A DNA stretch of 64,000 bases. It comes from Nitrincola lacisaponensis. GTDB lineage: Bacteria; Pseudomonadota; Gammaproteobacteria; Pseudomonadales; Balneatricaceae. Positions 22,230 to 31,323 of the stretch are shown in pieces. The number at the start of each line of letters is the position of its first letter. The first letter of the stretch is position 1. Location of the stretch: positions 62,001 to 126,000 of the forward strand of contig NZ_JMSZ01000015.1 in the NCBI RefSeq assembly GCF_000691225.1. The letters are read 5' to 3'. Under the pieces are notes generated by a model. It was not told where the DNA came from, made no database searches, and saw only the letters and a list, made by a program, of their open reading frames with translations. Position numbers and translations under genes: made by a program.

Positions 22230-22276
22230 GCTTATGCTAACCACAACGTTAACGATGTGCTTGATAAGGGATTACT

Positions 22277-24370
22277 ATGGCTCTTTTTACCCAACAGGAT
22301 AGGCTCCTGGCTATTAATACCCCACTGGGTCAGGATGTCTTGCTACTCACGCGATTAGAAGGTCAGGAGAATATTTCGGCTCTCTATTCCTTCGAAGTCG
22401 AACTCTATTCTGCCAGTACTCAGATCGCAGCTGAAAAAATTGTTGGGGAAAACGTTACCCTGAATATTATGCAGGCAGACACCCTGGGAGTGCGATCCGG
22501 AGGGTATCGACATATCAATGGATATATCCGGCGATTCCGTGGGGAAGGTGAGCAGTTACAGGGATTGCGTCGTTATACCGCAGAAGTGGTGCCCTGGTTA
22601 TGGTTCTTGACACAAACCAGTGACTCGAAAATTTTTCAGAATAAAGATATTAAACAGATCGCCACAGAGATCTTTTCTGAAAATGGATTTACCGATTTTG
22701 AATTTCGCCTGATCGGACAGCATCCGGTCAGGGAATACTGTGTGCAATATCAGGAAAGTGACTTTACGTTTTTATCACGCCTGTTTGAAGAAGAAGGTAT
22801 CTTCTATTATTTTCGTCATGAAAAGGACAAGCATACCCTGATCCTTGCAGATCATAATGGCGCGTATGAATCCTGTGACGAATCTTCAGTCAGCTATCGA
22901 GCAGGTTCGCTTTCAGCGCACACCATTCATGCCTGGACACATCAGTATGAGTTTCGCACTGGCCGTTACGCCAAACGAGACTATGACTTCACCAAACCAT
23001 CCGACCGGTTACAGACAGGCATGGCGGCCGACATCCCATTACCGGGTGTCAAACGCTTCGAACATTTTATTTACCCTGGCCGCTATGAAGACAAAAGTTT
23101 TGGTGATCAGCTGACGCGTTTGCGCGTGGAGCAGGATGAAGCCAGTCATGATCAGGTCAAGGGTGAAAGTGGCTGCCGCAGTTTTACACCGGGACACAGC
23201 TTTACCCTGAATCGGCATGATGATGCGCCAGAAGAGATGGATGACTATGTTCTGCTGGGAGTGCATCACTTTGTCAGTGACTACAGCTACACCAGTCAGG
23301 ATGAGGTCGAGCGTGAATATCGCAATGTATTTCGGGCCATGCCAGCATCACGGGTCTACCGTCCTGCGATGATTACCGGCTGGCCAAAAATGCAGGGGCC
23401 TCAGAATGCTGTTGTTGTCGGACCAGCGGGTGAAGAAATTTATACCGATAACTACGGCCGGGTAAAGATCCAGTTCCCCTGGGACCGCTATGGCCAGTAC
23501 AACGAAAACAGTTCCTGCTGGGTACGCATGAGCAACAACTGGGCTGGCAAAAACTGGGGTGGCGTCTTTATTCCACGCATTGGCCAGGAAGTTATTGTCG
23601 ACTTCTACGACGGCAATCCGGATCGACCCATCATTACGGGTCGTGTCTACAATGCCGAGCAGATGCCACCGAACACCTTACCTGCCCAAAAAACCCGCAT
23701 GACCCTGCGCAGTGATACGCATAAAGGAGACGGGTTTAATGAGCTTACATTTGAGGATGAGGCGGGAGAGGAACAAATCTACCTGCATGCGCAAAAAGAC
23801 CACAACACAGTCATTCTAAATGATGAAACCCATCAAATAGGGCGAGACCGTGCAAAATCAGTGGGTCAGAATCAGTCAGAACGCATTGGTAATGACAAGA
23901 AAATCACTGTCGGCAATGATCATACGGAAACGATTGGTAATGATGCGCGTCACTCCATCGGTCGTGATGTTCATTATGATGTGGGGCGTACACAGCAAGA
24001 AAATTATGGCAAGGATCATATTGAAAGTGTTGGCAATATTCTAAAACAGAATATACATGCAGATCATCTCTACCAGACAGGCCGCAATTACGAAGGACGG
24101 GTTAATGGCACTTACACACTGGATGTAGGCAGCAAAATAACCACGAATACAGGTGTTCATCACCTTCAGGCATTCGAAAAATTTATCATCTCGGGCCCAT
24201 CAGGAAAAATTATTCTTGATGGTTCGGGAATTACCCTGGAAGCACCCAATATTCGCTTAAAAGGTGCAGTCTCAATGGGAGGCAGCGGTAGTTCTCAAGT
24301 GCCAACATTGAACCTGGCGGCTAACGAAATACTGCCAATATGCGAAGAGTGTGAAAAGAAAAAGAGGTAA
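22277..24370 (+). CDS. vgrG: VgrG (TssI) spike protein with DUF2345-like C-terminal extension
   Basis: 697 residues. The gp27-like part opens with LFTQQDRLLAINTPLGQDVLLL. CVQYQESDFTFLSRLFEEEGIFYYF is the most conserved VgrG motif. The gp5-like OB fold follows (DNYGRVKIQFPWDRYGQ, SCWVRMSNNWAGKNWG and GQEVIVDFYDGNPDRPIITGRVYN). After residue 500 come short repeats of the form IGND/VGN (nt 23840-24030), the triple-stranded beta-helix, and a DUF2345-like end (GPSGKIILDGSGITLEAPN). The tail ends CEECEKKKR. No separate catalytic domain is seen. It starts a payload cluster: PAAR, DUF4123 adaptor and effectors follow directly. Confidence 0.97.
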   Translation: MALFTQQDRLLAINTPLGQDVLLLTRLEGQENISALYSFEVELYSASTQIAAEKIVGENVTLNIMQADTLGVRSGGYRHINGYIRRFRGEGEQLQGLRRYTAEVVPWLWFLTQTSDSKIFQNKDIKQIATEIFSENGFTDFEFRLIGQHPVREYCVQYQESDFTFLSRLFEEEGIFYYFRHEKDKHTLILADHNGAYESCDESSVSYRAGSLSAHTIHAWTHQYEFRTGRYAKRDYDFTKPSDRLQTGMAADIPLPGVKRFEHFIYPGRYEDKSFGDQLTRLRVEQDEASHDQVKGESGCRSFTPGHSFTLNRHDDAPEEMDDYVLLGVHHFVSDYSYTSQDEVEREYRNVFRAMPASRVYRPAMITGWPKMQGPQNAVVVGPAGEEIYTDNYGRVKIQFPWDRYGQYNENSSCWVRMSNNWAGKNWGGVFIPRIGQEVIVDFYDGNPDRPIITGRVYNAEQMPPNTLPAQKTRMTLRSDTHKGDGFNELTFEDEAGEEQIYLHAQKDHNTVILNDETHQIGRDRAKSVGQNQSERIGNDKKITVGNDHTETIGNDARHSIGRDVHYDVGRTQQENYGKDHIESVGNILKQNIHADHLYQTGRNYEGRVNGTYTLDVGSKITTNTGVHHLQAFEKFIISGPSGKIILDGSGITLEAPNIRLKGAVSMGGSGSSQVPTLNLAANEILPICEECEKKKR

Positions 24371-24373
24371 ACC

Positions 24374-24637
24374 ATGTTGCCAATTGCGCGTGTTGGAGAT
24401 GCTCATGTCTGCCCTAAAAAAGGTCATGGTAGAGGGACTATTGTCAGTGGAGGGAGCGGCATAGTAGAGGGCAAAGCTGTTGCCCGAGTTGGGGATAAAA
24501 TATCCTGTGGATGCGTCATCGTTCAAGGAGCACCCAATTCATTGGACGATGGTCAACCCATTGCTTATTTAGGATGTAAAACCTCAGGTGGTGGCCAAAT
24601 AGTCTCTGGTGCTACACACAGTAAGGTTCAGCCTTAA
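24374..24637 (+). CDS. PAAR-repeat spike tip protein
   Basis: 87 residues, a minimal single-domain PAAR protein. The repeat pattern is visible: IARVGDAHVCPKKGHG, GIVEGKAVARVGDKISCG, and IAYLGCKTSGGGQIVSGA. PAAR proteins cap the VgrG trimer with a zinc-holding cone and help attach effectors. Ribosome site GAGG precedes the ATG, three bases after the vgrG stop. No C-terminal toxin is fused, so effectors here probably attach through the DUF4123 adaptor or VgrG. Confidence 0.93.
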   Translation: MLPIARVGDAHVCPKKGHGRGTIVSGGSGIVEGKAVARVGDKISCGCVIVQGAPNSLDDGQPIAYLGCKTSGGGQIVSGATHSKVQP

Positions 24638-24670
24638 TGAACCCTATTCTCTGACTGTAAAGGAATACCC

Positions 24671-25972
24671 GTGATGAACTATATCCCTTGGGTAGGGCAG
24701 TGTTTCTTGAGAGCGCTGAGTATTGATGACAGAAACAGTTATGTTGTTTTGGCAGCGGTCTGGGCTGCAGATCGGGAGAGCTTTCTGGAAGCAGCACGAG
24801 ACGCCCTGGCGAGTCAGCATTATACCCTCTACTGGGCAGATAACGTCATGCCTGCAAATCAGTGGATTCGACAGCAGGGCCCAGACCCTGAAGCGATTTC
24901 ACTCGCCAGACGGGTATCACCTGAGCATCCTGTTGAACTAGGCGAAGTACAGCGTCATCAAAAAGACACAACAGATATCAAAACTGAAGACTGGCTCAAA
25001 CATCAAGTATTAGGCAAGGTTAAACCGCTGGATGCACAGCTCGGCACGTTAGATCCATTGAGTGTACCTCCGTCGCTCCATCCGTATTTATTTGAAGTTT
25101 CACCGCCATCACTAGCAGAGCAAGATCTGTATAAAAATCAGCCCCAGGTGCCACCACTACGAACGTATGCTGTTTTAGATACTTCCCGTGTTCCGTTGCT
25201 GTTAGAAAGGCTGGAAGAGGCTAATTTGCCTTTTCAATGTCTTTTTAAAGGGGATGCAGAAGAAAGTCTGAAGACGGCTGCCCCTTACCTTGTCGAACTG
25301 AAAGAAAATCATAAGTTTACCCGTCAACTTTTCAGTAAAACAGGCATGGCATCCGATCTATGGGATAGATATCCAGGCGTTTATTTCCGCTCTAGAGCAC
25401 TTATTGATCAGTTGGCAACGCATTTCAGGCGTTTTACGAAGGTAAAAAATGAACAGGGTAAGTGGTTGTTCTACCGTTTTTGGGACAGTAACTTTTTTTT
25501 AGTGGTGTTAAAGCAATTATCCCCTGCAAAGGGGCTGGCTATTATGCCACCACATTTAATTCACTCAATGCTGTGTATTTCCATGGATGGTATCGATTTC
25601 TTTAAGACCCAGTCTTTGGAAAATATACCTAACGTGGGCTGTGAATTAATTCTGGATGACACCTTATATGCTGAATTACATAAACGCAGCCTGGAGTTGT
25701 TTGTTTATCGGTTGCGTCAGCAGTACGTCGATGAAAAGGGCATGAATGAAGATTTATTTTCAGATGTGATGAGTTCGGTAGAGCTTTATCAGTTTGGAGA
25801 GCGAGAAACTATCCGAAAAATATTCGACTATGCGTTAGCCCATGATGAAAACCTGTTGGGCAAAGAAGAGCTGACAGAGGAGCTGACTGAAAAACAGTCA
25901 ATGCCTGATTCTATTCGCTTAGGCCGATTAATGATTAAAGTAAATCGGAGTGCTTCTCATGACGCGCCCTAG
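24671..25972 (+). CDS. DUF4123-domain effector adaptor (Tap/TEC family)
   Basis: 433 residues. The DUF4123 domain occupies about residues 165-290: TYAVLDTSRVPLLLERLEEA, then CLFKGDAEESLKTAAPYLVEL, and HFRRFTKVKNEQGKWLFYRFWD. Such adaptors load a specific effector onto a specific VgrG-PAAR tip and are encoded immediately before their cargo. In Vibrio cholerae the adaptor VasW precedes VasX. The first 140 residues form an extra domain I do not recognise. Start GTG 24671 or ATG 24674, after AAAGGA. Its last 14 bases overlap the next gene, so its client is most likely that protein or the large effector further on. Confidence 0.9.
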   Translation: MMNYIPWVGQCFLRALSIDDRNSYVVLAAVWAADRESFLEAARDALASQHYTLYWADNVMPANQWIRQQGPDPEAISLARRVSPEHPVELGEVQRHQKDTTDIKTEDWLKHQVLGKVKPLDAQLGTLDPLSVPPSLHPYLFEVSPPSLAEQDLYKNQPQVPPLRTYAVLDTSRVPLLLERLEEANLPFQCLFKGDAEESLKTAAPYLVELKENHKFTRQLFSKTGMASDLWDRYPGVYFRSRALIDQLATHFRRFTKVKNEQGKWLFYRFWDSNFFLVVLKQLSPAKGLAIMPPHLIHSMLCISMDGIDFFKTQSLENIPNVGCELILDDTLYAELHKRSLELFVYRLRQQYVDEKGMNEDLFSDVMSSVELYQFGERETIRKIFDYALAHDENLLGKEELTEELTEKQSMPDSIRLGRLMIKVNRSASHDAP

Positions 25973-26786
25973 AGTGAATCAGTCAATAGCAAAATGTCCA
26001 GGCCCTTGCGATATCGCTATTCCCATTGTCTACCCCAATCAGCCGATCACGATTCCGGTGGCTGCTGTGCGCGAGCAAATACCTTTTGAGGGCATTGACG
26101 TAGAAGCCAGTATGCGAGCAACGTTTACTGACCCGGACTCATCACCGCCACTATCTATTCAGAGTGTAAGGGCTCAGGGGCCTGCGGTCATTGGGTTGGG
26201 TCATGCAGGAATAGCCATTATCAATGGAGTTTCAGGGGCCGTAGCATACTTTGAATATGGTAGATATGATGGCGCTAGAGGTTTTGGCCGAGTTAGAGAG
26301 GTGGCTTTGTCTCCATCAACTATCACCTTTGATGATAGTAATAAACCAGATTCAGCAAGTTTTGCATCTTTATTAAGGTCATTGGCGCAAACCAATAACC
26401 CGACAGCGGGTTATGACTTTGAGGCCGTTTACATTGAACTACCCAATGGTGCATTTGATATTATGAAGGCATTTGCAGAGCAAAGGCGGCAGCAGATAGA
26501 AGAAGGGCCTGAAGGTGGTGCTCAGCCCTATAATGTTGCTAATAATCATTGCTTTACCTTTGCGATGGAAGTGATATCGGAAGTGGGGGTAGGCTTTAAT
26601 ATACGACAAGCGAATCCCCTGAACCTAAAGCTTCAAGGTGGCAATTTTTTAACGCGAGGGGCCGTGTCTACCTTCGCACCAACTTTTGAAGTGCCGGCGC
26701 GGCAAATGCGGGCACTACAAACTCAGTACCCTGCTTTGAACGTGAGTAATGAAGGAAGGATTACCAATGGTTTTCAATTTCCGTAG
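25959..26786 (+). CDS. Candidate T6SS effector with permuted papain-like (NlpC/P60- or LRAT-like) His/Cys layout
   Basis: 275 residues. The motif GLGHAGIAIING with His82, then FEYGRYD, then much later NNHCFTFAMEV with Cys198, has the order His first, Cys later. That is the layout of permuted papain-fold enzymes (YiiX/LRAT-like), whose members cut peptidoglycan peptides or act on lipid acyl groups. This assignment is inference from motifs. It has no signal peptide, directly follows a DUF4123 adaptor and precedes a lipoprotein, the usual effector position. ATG 25959 with GGAG upstream is preferred over GTG 25950. Confidence 0.72.
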   Translation: MTRPRVNQSIAKCPGPCDIAIPIVYPNQPITIPVAAVREQIPFEGIDVEASMRATFTDPDSSPPLSIQSVRAQGPAVIGLGHAGIAIINGVSGAVAYFEYGRYDGARGFGRVREVALSPSTITFDDSNKPDSASFASLLRSLAQTNNPTAGYDFEAVYIELPNGAFDIMKAFAEQRRQQIEEGPEGGAQPYNVANNHCFTFAMEVISEVGVGFNIRQANPLNLKLQGGNFLTRGAVSTFAPTFEVPARQMRALQTQYPALNVSNEGRITNGFQFP

Positions 26787-27339
26787 CATCATACCTGTCA
26801 GGTATAGGCAGTGCCTTACCCTGATGTGTATAACAGTAACAATGAGTGGTTTATTGGGTTGTACCTTTACCCGTAATGATGCAGAGAAAGTAAAACCAAA
26901 TTTAGAAGAGGCTCCTATGGCTGAACAGTGCTTTACAAACTATGTTAAACACCCCAATGAAATGGATTTTTATGAAGAGACGTTAGCAGAGACGCGTGCA
27001 GAGTTAGCATCCCAATGGCAACGTACTATTCCGGATAATTTGATGTTGATTGGTGGGCTGGATATGTTTGGCTTGGCACGTTTCTGCCAACTCTCTAATA
27101 CAACCCCAGAACTTTTTGAAGGGGAGTATGTTGATCCCAGATTCTGGATTAAAGGTACCTTCCGTTATCAGCACCCTGAAGGGTTGCCCATGCCAGAAGA
27201 TATTTTCAACCAGTACTATATGTCTGATTACACGGGTGAAAGCTTAATACTTTACTCACGGCCTGATCATAGAAAACGCTTTCATCTGGTACCGGTCGAC
27301 ATCATCAACTTTCCAATACCTGGACAAGATCAAGACTAA
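26767..27339 (+). CDS. Lipoprotein, candidate immunity protein for the preceding effector
   Basis: 190 residues. The signal sequence ends with lipobox LLGC, Cys at residue 32, followed by Thr, so sorting to the outer membrane is possible. The rest is a small soluble domain (FTNYVKHPNEMDFYEETLAET, NLMLIGGLDMFGLARFC, FWIKGTFRYQHPEGLP) that I do not recognise. A gene for a periplasm-facing protein right after an effector that may act in the periplasm is the standard effector-immunity arrangement. ATG 26767 is chosen because AGGAAGG lies 8 bases upstream. The frame overlaps the effector end by 20 bases. It could alternatively be another accessory factor. Confidence 0.65.
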   Translation: MVFNFRSIIPVRYRQCLTLMCITVTMSGLLGCTFTRNDAEKVKPNLEEAPMAEQCFTNYVKHPNEMDFYEETLAETRAELASQWQRTIPDNLMLIGGLDMFGLARFCQLSNTTPELFEGEYVDPRFWIKGTFRYQHPEGLPMPEDIFNQYYMSDYTGESLILYSRPDHRKRFHLVPVDIINFPIPGQDQD

Positions 27340-27368
27340 CGCTATCTAAACAAGGAAGAATAGACGCT

Positions 27369-30188
27369 ATGGCAAAAACAAACGACAGCATCGCATACTG
27401 CGATCCACGAAAAATAATTCCCATTATTCCCTGTCGTTATGTGGTGTCAGACGAGATATTGTTAACGAATCTGGATGATTTGCCCGAGGCTTTGCAAGCA
27501 CCTACAGGGATCGGAAACGCGCCGCATCATCAAATTGCTTCTATACGACAAGGTTACATCTATATTCACGGCCACTTAAGCTTTAATAGTGAAGACTGCA
27601 CCGATAAGAAGAGCCACTGGTTAATCTTTCGCTATCAAACCCGTGCGGATGACTGTAACTCGAATGACGAGCCAACTGCCTGCGCCAGTACCTTTCAGTA
27701 TTACCAATATACCTGGAAAAATGGCACACCACGGAGTGAGTGGGTAGCTCATCCAATGACATCCGAACCCTATGCCTACGTCAACATGGCGGCGATGGAC
27801 ACCTATATTGCCTACAGTGAAGAGCGCTGGCCTGCGTATATGTTTGAGGAGATCGAGCGTAATCCTGGTTGGCGCGATAAGGTGATGCAACCCTTAACAT
27901 TGCATGAGGAGGACGGTACGGATCCTCATGTCATGACGCTGGATAATTTGCAAACCCTGGTCGAAGACTATAAAGACATTGCCCCGGAAGAGCGCGAGGC
28001 TAATGTGCTTCGCCATACGGCGATCGGTCAACTGGATATCAGCCCCTTCGAACAAATGAAACACAGCGACAACGAACATATTCGAGAGCGCTATGAATAT
28101 GCACGCATCGTGGCGATTCAAGACACCCTGGGTGAGGCAAAAGACCTGCTGCGTGTACTGGAAATTGAAGAGGCCAATATCCAATACTATGAAACAGAGC
28201 ATCACTACGCTCTTACGACGGCTAAAGCTATTGCTGCCGTTGATAAATTAGAGCAGTCGATTCATAGACGATATGTCGATCCGGGAATACAGCTATGGAA
28301 CAACATTACTTATGCTACCCGGAAAGTATTTAGCTCAGATCCATTTAACCGATCAGCTGATGAGCAACGACATCAATTCGCGGCCTACGGCATAGAGCAA
28401 CGTCAAAAGTACCAACGGCTTGCGGATTACTGGAAAACCTTGGATCAACGCCCTAATGTACATGAACCCGCCAAACTGGCGCTGCAGGGTGCTGAGCAGA
28501 GACGTTGCGAAGATTGCCTTGGCTTTGTCGCCAGTCAGTTAAGTGCTTATGTCTCTGGTGTCAAACTAAATGCATTAACTCCATTGGCTGTATACGAAAA
28601 ACTCAGTCTGGATGAGATAGAAGGAGAAAGCTCAGATGCTTCGGAATGGGCTACACTCTTCGCTGGCATGATCTCAGTGGCTTCCGAAATGGTGAATCAA
28701 CTGGGCGATTCAACGGTCATCGAACGGGTGCAGCAAGTATTCTTTAATGTGTACACTGAAGTGGCTACAACGCTCTTTCATGGGAATAGTCGTATACAAC
28801 TCTCACGCTTGGAAACACTCGCGGGTGTGGTAGAGCGAAGAGTTCGCATTCCCACCAGTGACTTAAATAGTCAAATACACCAACACTATGAAAAATTTCT
28901 AACAGGCCAGTCATCAAACCTGTTCGCCTCGTCAGATGGGCAGCCGCCTAATGGCAGAAACAGCGGTCTACATCAGCAGACACATCGTTTTGGCAGTATC
29001 AACGTAACCACCTATGACTATGTGACGGATACCGCAGCAGGTAGAGCGAGTGCCGGGCTATCGGGCATTGCCCTGGCCCTGGCCCTCTTCAGTGCCCAAA
29101 AAACCATTAAAGACTGGCACGACCATCACCGATTTGATGCACGATCCAAAGCCGGAGCAATCGCCAACCTGCCTGCAGTACAGCTCAGCGTCGCCTTCAG
29201 CTCCGTCGTTGCCAGTTACAGCAGCCTAAGAGCCGAAGCCACCTTCATCCGCGCCAGCCAAGGTGCAGCCCAACTCGCCACCCGCTTCGCCACCTATGCC
29301 ATAGCTGGGTTACCGGGTAGAGGTTATGTACTTCCTCAACGACCCAATCTGGGGATCTCGAGTACTCAGATGGCATTGAGAGCACAGCAAGCCAGAATGT
29401 TAGGAGGAATAGGCCTGGTGGTTGGCTTACTCATTTCTGCCGGGCAAGCATGGGAGGGAAAAGTCCGTGAAGATTATGCCCTGATGACAGGACATGCGTT
29501 GCAAGGAGCGGGTGGCTTGATGCTATCAGCATCACTGCTAGGCTCTCTGGCGGGTAGTAAAATTACTGCGTTAGCTATTGTTGGCAAAGCTGTTGCTGCT
29601 GTTGCCTGGCCTTTAGTCATTATAGGGGGCGTGCTCCTTGCAATCGGACTGGTCTTCACTGCCTCTCGCCGAACGGACTTGGAACAATGGATCTCTGAAG
29701 GATTTTGGGGGAGTAGTAAGGAGTATTGGGGAAATGATAGATATGATGCCATTCAAGATCAGTTAGAGAAGTCGAAAGAGCTTTTTAACTCGTCGGAGCT
29801 AGAGGTTTTTTTTAATAATGAAATGCGCTCCTTCGAGAAGCTGGTCTGGCCGATTAACGCTTCACAAATAGATGAAGACGATCTGGTTGCAAAGGTTGAG
29901 TTTCAAGGCCTTACGGATGAAGCTGACTTAGCACATTTATCTATCAGCCTAGAAAACTATCAGCCCCGCGGAGCTCATGGCATGATGACAGGTGCATCAA
30001 GCTGGGCACGGATTCAAAGTCATCGAATACGTCGAGAATGGGTGGGACCTGGTATCGCGTGGTTAGATTTATCTGCTTATGCTGACGAGCAGAAACTTCG
30101 TATAACCGTTAGTTTTGATCGCTTGATGCCAGATGGTGAACCGCAGCGATTTACCATGATTGCACCACTGGAAATTACCCTTAACTGA
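27369..30188 (+). CDS. VasX/BTH_I2691-family T6SS membrane effector
   Basis: 939 residues. The N-terminus matches the VasX N-terminal type: KIIPIIPCRYVVSDE, LDDLPEAL and SIRQGYIYIHG at 58-68. The last fits the MIX-like pattern hRxGhhYhh closely. A long helical middle follows. Hydrophobic segments lie at about 561-576, 681-696 and 709-765 (GGLMLSASLLGSLAGS, VAWPLVIIGGVLLAIGLVFTA), as in pore-forming family members. Unusually, a further soluble tail of about 175 residues follows (FWGSSKEYWGND onward). Residues from about 815 to the end are repeated twice downstream as detached fragments. Ribosome site AAGGAAG. The predicted action is inner-membrane permeabilisation of target cells. Confidence 0.85.
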   Translation: MAKTNDSIAYCDPRKIIPIIPCRYVVSDEILLTNLDDLPEALQAPTGIGNAPHHQIASIRQGYIYIHGHLSFNSEDCTDKKSHWLIFRYQTRADDCNSNDEPTACASTFQYYQYTWKNGTPRSEWVAHPMTSEPYAYVNMAAMDTYIAYSEERWPAYMFEEIERNPGWRDKVMQPLTLHEEDGTDPHVMTLDNLQTLVEDYKDIAPEEREANVLRHTAIGQLDISPFEQMKHSDNEHIRERYEYARIVAIQDTLGEAKDLLRVLEIEEANIQYYETEHHYALTTAKAIAAVDKLEQSIHRRYVDPGIQLWNNITYATRKVFSSDPFNRSADEQRHQFAAYGIEQRQKYQRLADYWKTLDQRPNVHEPAKLALQGAEQRRCEDCLGFVASQLSAYVSGVKLNALTPLAVYEKLSLDEIEGESSDASEWATLFAGMISVASEMVNQLGDSTVIERVQQVFFNVYTEVATTLFHGNSRIQLSRLETLAGVVERRVRIPTSDLNSQIHQHYEKFLTGQSSNLFASSDGQPPNGRNSGLHQQTHRFGSINVTTYDYVTDTAAGRASAGLSGIALALALFSAQKTIKDWHDHHRFDARSKAGAIANLPAVQLSVAFSSVVASYSSLRAEATFIRASQGAAQLATRFATYAIAGLPGRGYVLPQRPNLGISSTQMALRAQQARMLGGIGLVVGLLISAGQAWEGKVREDYALMTGHALQGAGGLMLSASLLGSLAGSKITALAIVGKAVAAVAWPLVIIGGVLLAIGLVFTASRRTDLEQWISEGFWGSSKEYWGNDRYDAIQDQLEKSKELFNSSELEVFFNNEMRSFEKLVWPINASQIDEDDLVAKVEFQGLTDEADLAHLSISLENYQPRGAHGMMTGASSWARIQSHRIRREWVGPGIAWLDLSAYADEQKLRITVSFDRLMPDGEPQRFTMIAPLEITLN

Positions 30189-30213
30189 TACGAATGCTAA
30201 TTAGGACTGTCCA

Positions 30214-31170
30214 ATGTCGTTAACACCATCTGAACTGATACCCAATCCTACCGAAAATCCGGATGTGATTGAGGCATTAAATCTGTCCATTACAAAGGTC
30301 GATGATGATGTGATTGAAATCCCCCATATGACCGCAATGGGTGCTAATACGTTTTTTAAGATGGTTTTTATTGCGTTAATGTTGGGAAGTGCTGCGGCGT
30401 ATAATCCTGGTTGGTTTTCTTCTAATGGAGAGCCAGGGGTGGCATATAAATCAATTCATCGAATGTTTACTTGGGAGGAATCTTTTAAAAGATCATTTAG
30501 CTCTGCTGAGGATCCAAATAATCCAGGATATACAAGATCTGGTCGTTCTTATGATGAATTTATGGCAGGAATGCTTGATCGCCATGGCAGAGGTATAGGT
30601 TCTGGTCTATTTGCCATAGGCTTTCTTCTGGCAACCTGGATTTTATTAAATATAGCGATTGCAAACCCCGTAAGAATTGATCGCAAGCGTCGTATTATGT
30701 ATACCTGGATACACGGTCAGTTTGCATGCATCCAGTTTCCTTCTAATATTGATCAACCTATGCAGGTTGTTGAAGCTCATGTACCTATGCGAGATAAGGC
30801 AAACGATCTTTATAATATGACAGGGCCTTTAAATCTATGGTTGCCCTATCCCAAAAAAAATAAAAATGTAATCGTTAGCTTAGGTGCCAATCATGGATTG
30901 TTTAACGCAATGGTCTTAGGGCAACCTTATTACCTACAAGACTTTCTGAATGATTACCTGGCTAATCCCAATCCGAAATGGCTGGATCAGCTGGGTCCTA
31001 AGCGAAAGCCTAAATATGTACACCCACTCAATTACTTGTTATTTCATTTCTCGCGCTTACAGTTTTTGCCACAATTTCCGTTCAAGAAACGCAAAACGGA
31101 AAAAGCGATTGAAGCGTTTATGAAGAATCCACGTACGAAGCTATATGATGAATATGTGCCGTATCGTTAG
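30214..31170 (+). CDS. Two-TM immunity protein, copy 1
   Basis: 318 residues, placed 25 bases after the large effector. Membrane segments are at about 47-63 (TFFKMVFIALMLGSAAAY) and 129-150 (GSGLFAIGFLLATWILLNIAIA). The residues between, 64-128, should face the periplasm, and about 170 cytoplasmic residues follow. Immunity to VasX in V. cholerae (TsiV2) is also a membrane protein encoded just downstream. I do not recognise a named family. Its loop differs from copies 2 and 3 while the rest is nearly the same. The short leader before it is also conserved in all three copies, with AGGA before the ATG. Confidence 0.8.
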   Translation: MSLTPSELIPNPTENPDVIEALNLSITKVDDDVIEIPHMTAMGANTFFKMVFIALMLGSAAAYNPGWFSSNGEPGVAYKSIHRMFTWEESFKRSFSSAEDPNNPGYTRSGRSYDEFMAGMLDRHGRGIGSGLFAIGFLLATWILLNIAIANPVRIDRKRRIMYTWIHGQFACIQFPSNIDQPMQVVEAHVPMRDKANDLYNMTGPLNLWLPYPKKNKNVIVSLGANHGLFNAMVLGQPYYLQDFLNDYLANPNPKWLDQLGPKRKPKYVHPLNYLLFHFSRLQFLPQFPFKKRKTEKAIEAFMKNPRTKLYDEYVPYR

Positions 31171-31201
31171 TGTTTGTAGATGAAGCTAACTCTACCGAGG
31201 A

Positions 31202-31299
31202 GCATCCTTGCCTCATCCGTGACCGTCTGCCGTCAGGACGACGGCAGTCGAGCGTGTCAGGGATGACCTTGAAGCGGGTCACGGATGAGGGGAGGATGC
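31202..31299. repeat. Palindromic spacer element, copy A
   Basis: Outer arms 31202-31224 and 31277-31299 are 23-base inverted repeats with two mismatches. An inner perfect 8-bp stem (CTGCCGTC against GACGGCAG) lies at 31227-31247. The GC-rich element stands out in AT-rich surroundings and resembles repetitive extragenic palindromes. It may have served as a recombination point for the duplication, or may act as a transcript-end structure. Confidence 0.7.
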
Positions 31300-31323
31300 T
31301 TCGTAGCATAAGTTTTTAGACGC

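Noticed and set aside
22277-24370. VgrG with a toxic C-terminal domain
   Set aside because: The extension is a repeat-rich beta-helix/DUF2345-type region; no enzyme motif was found.
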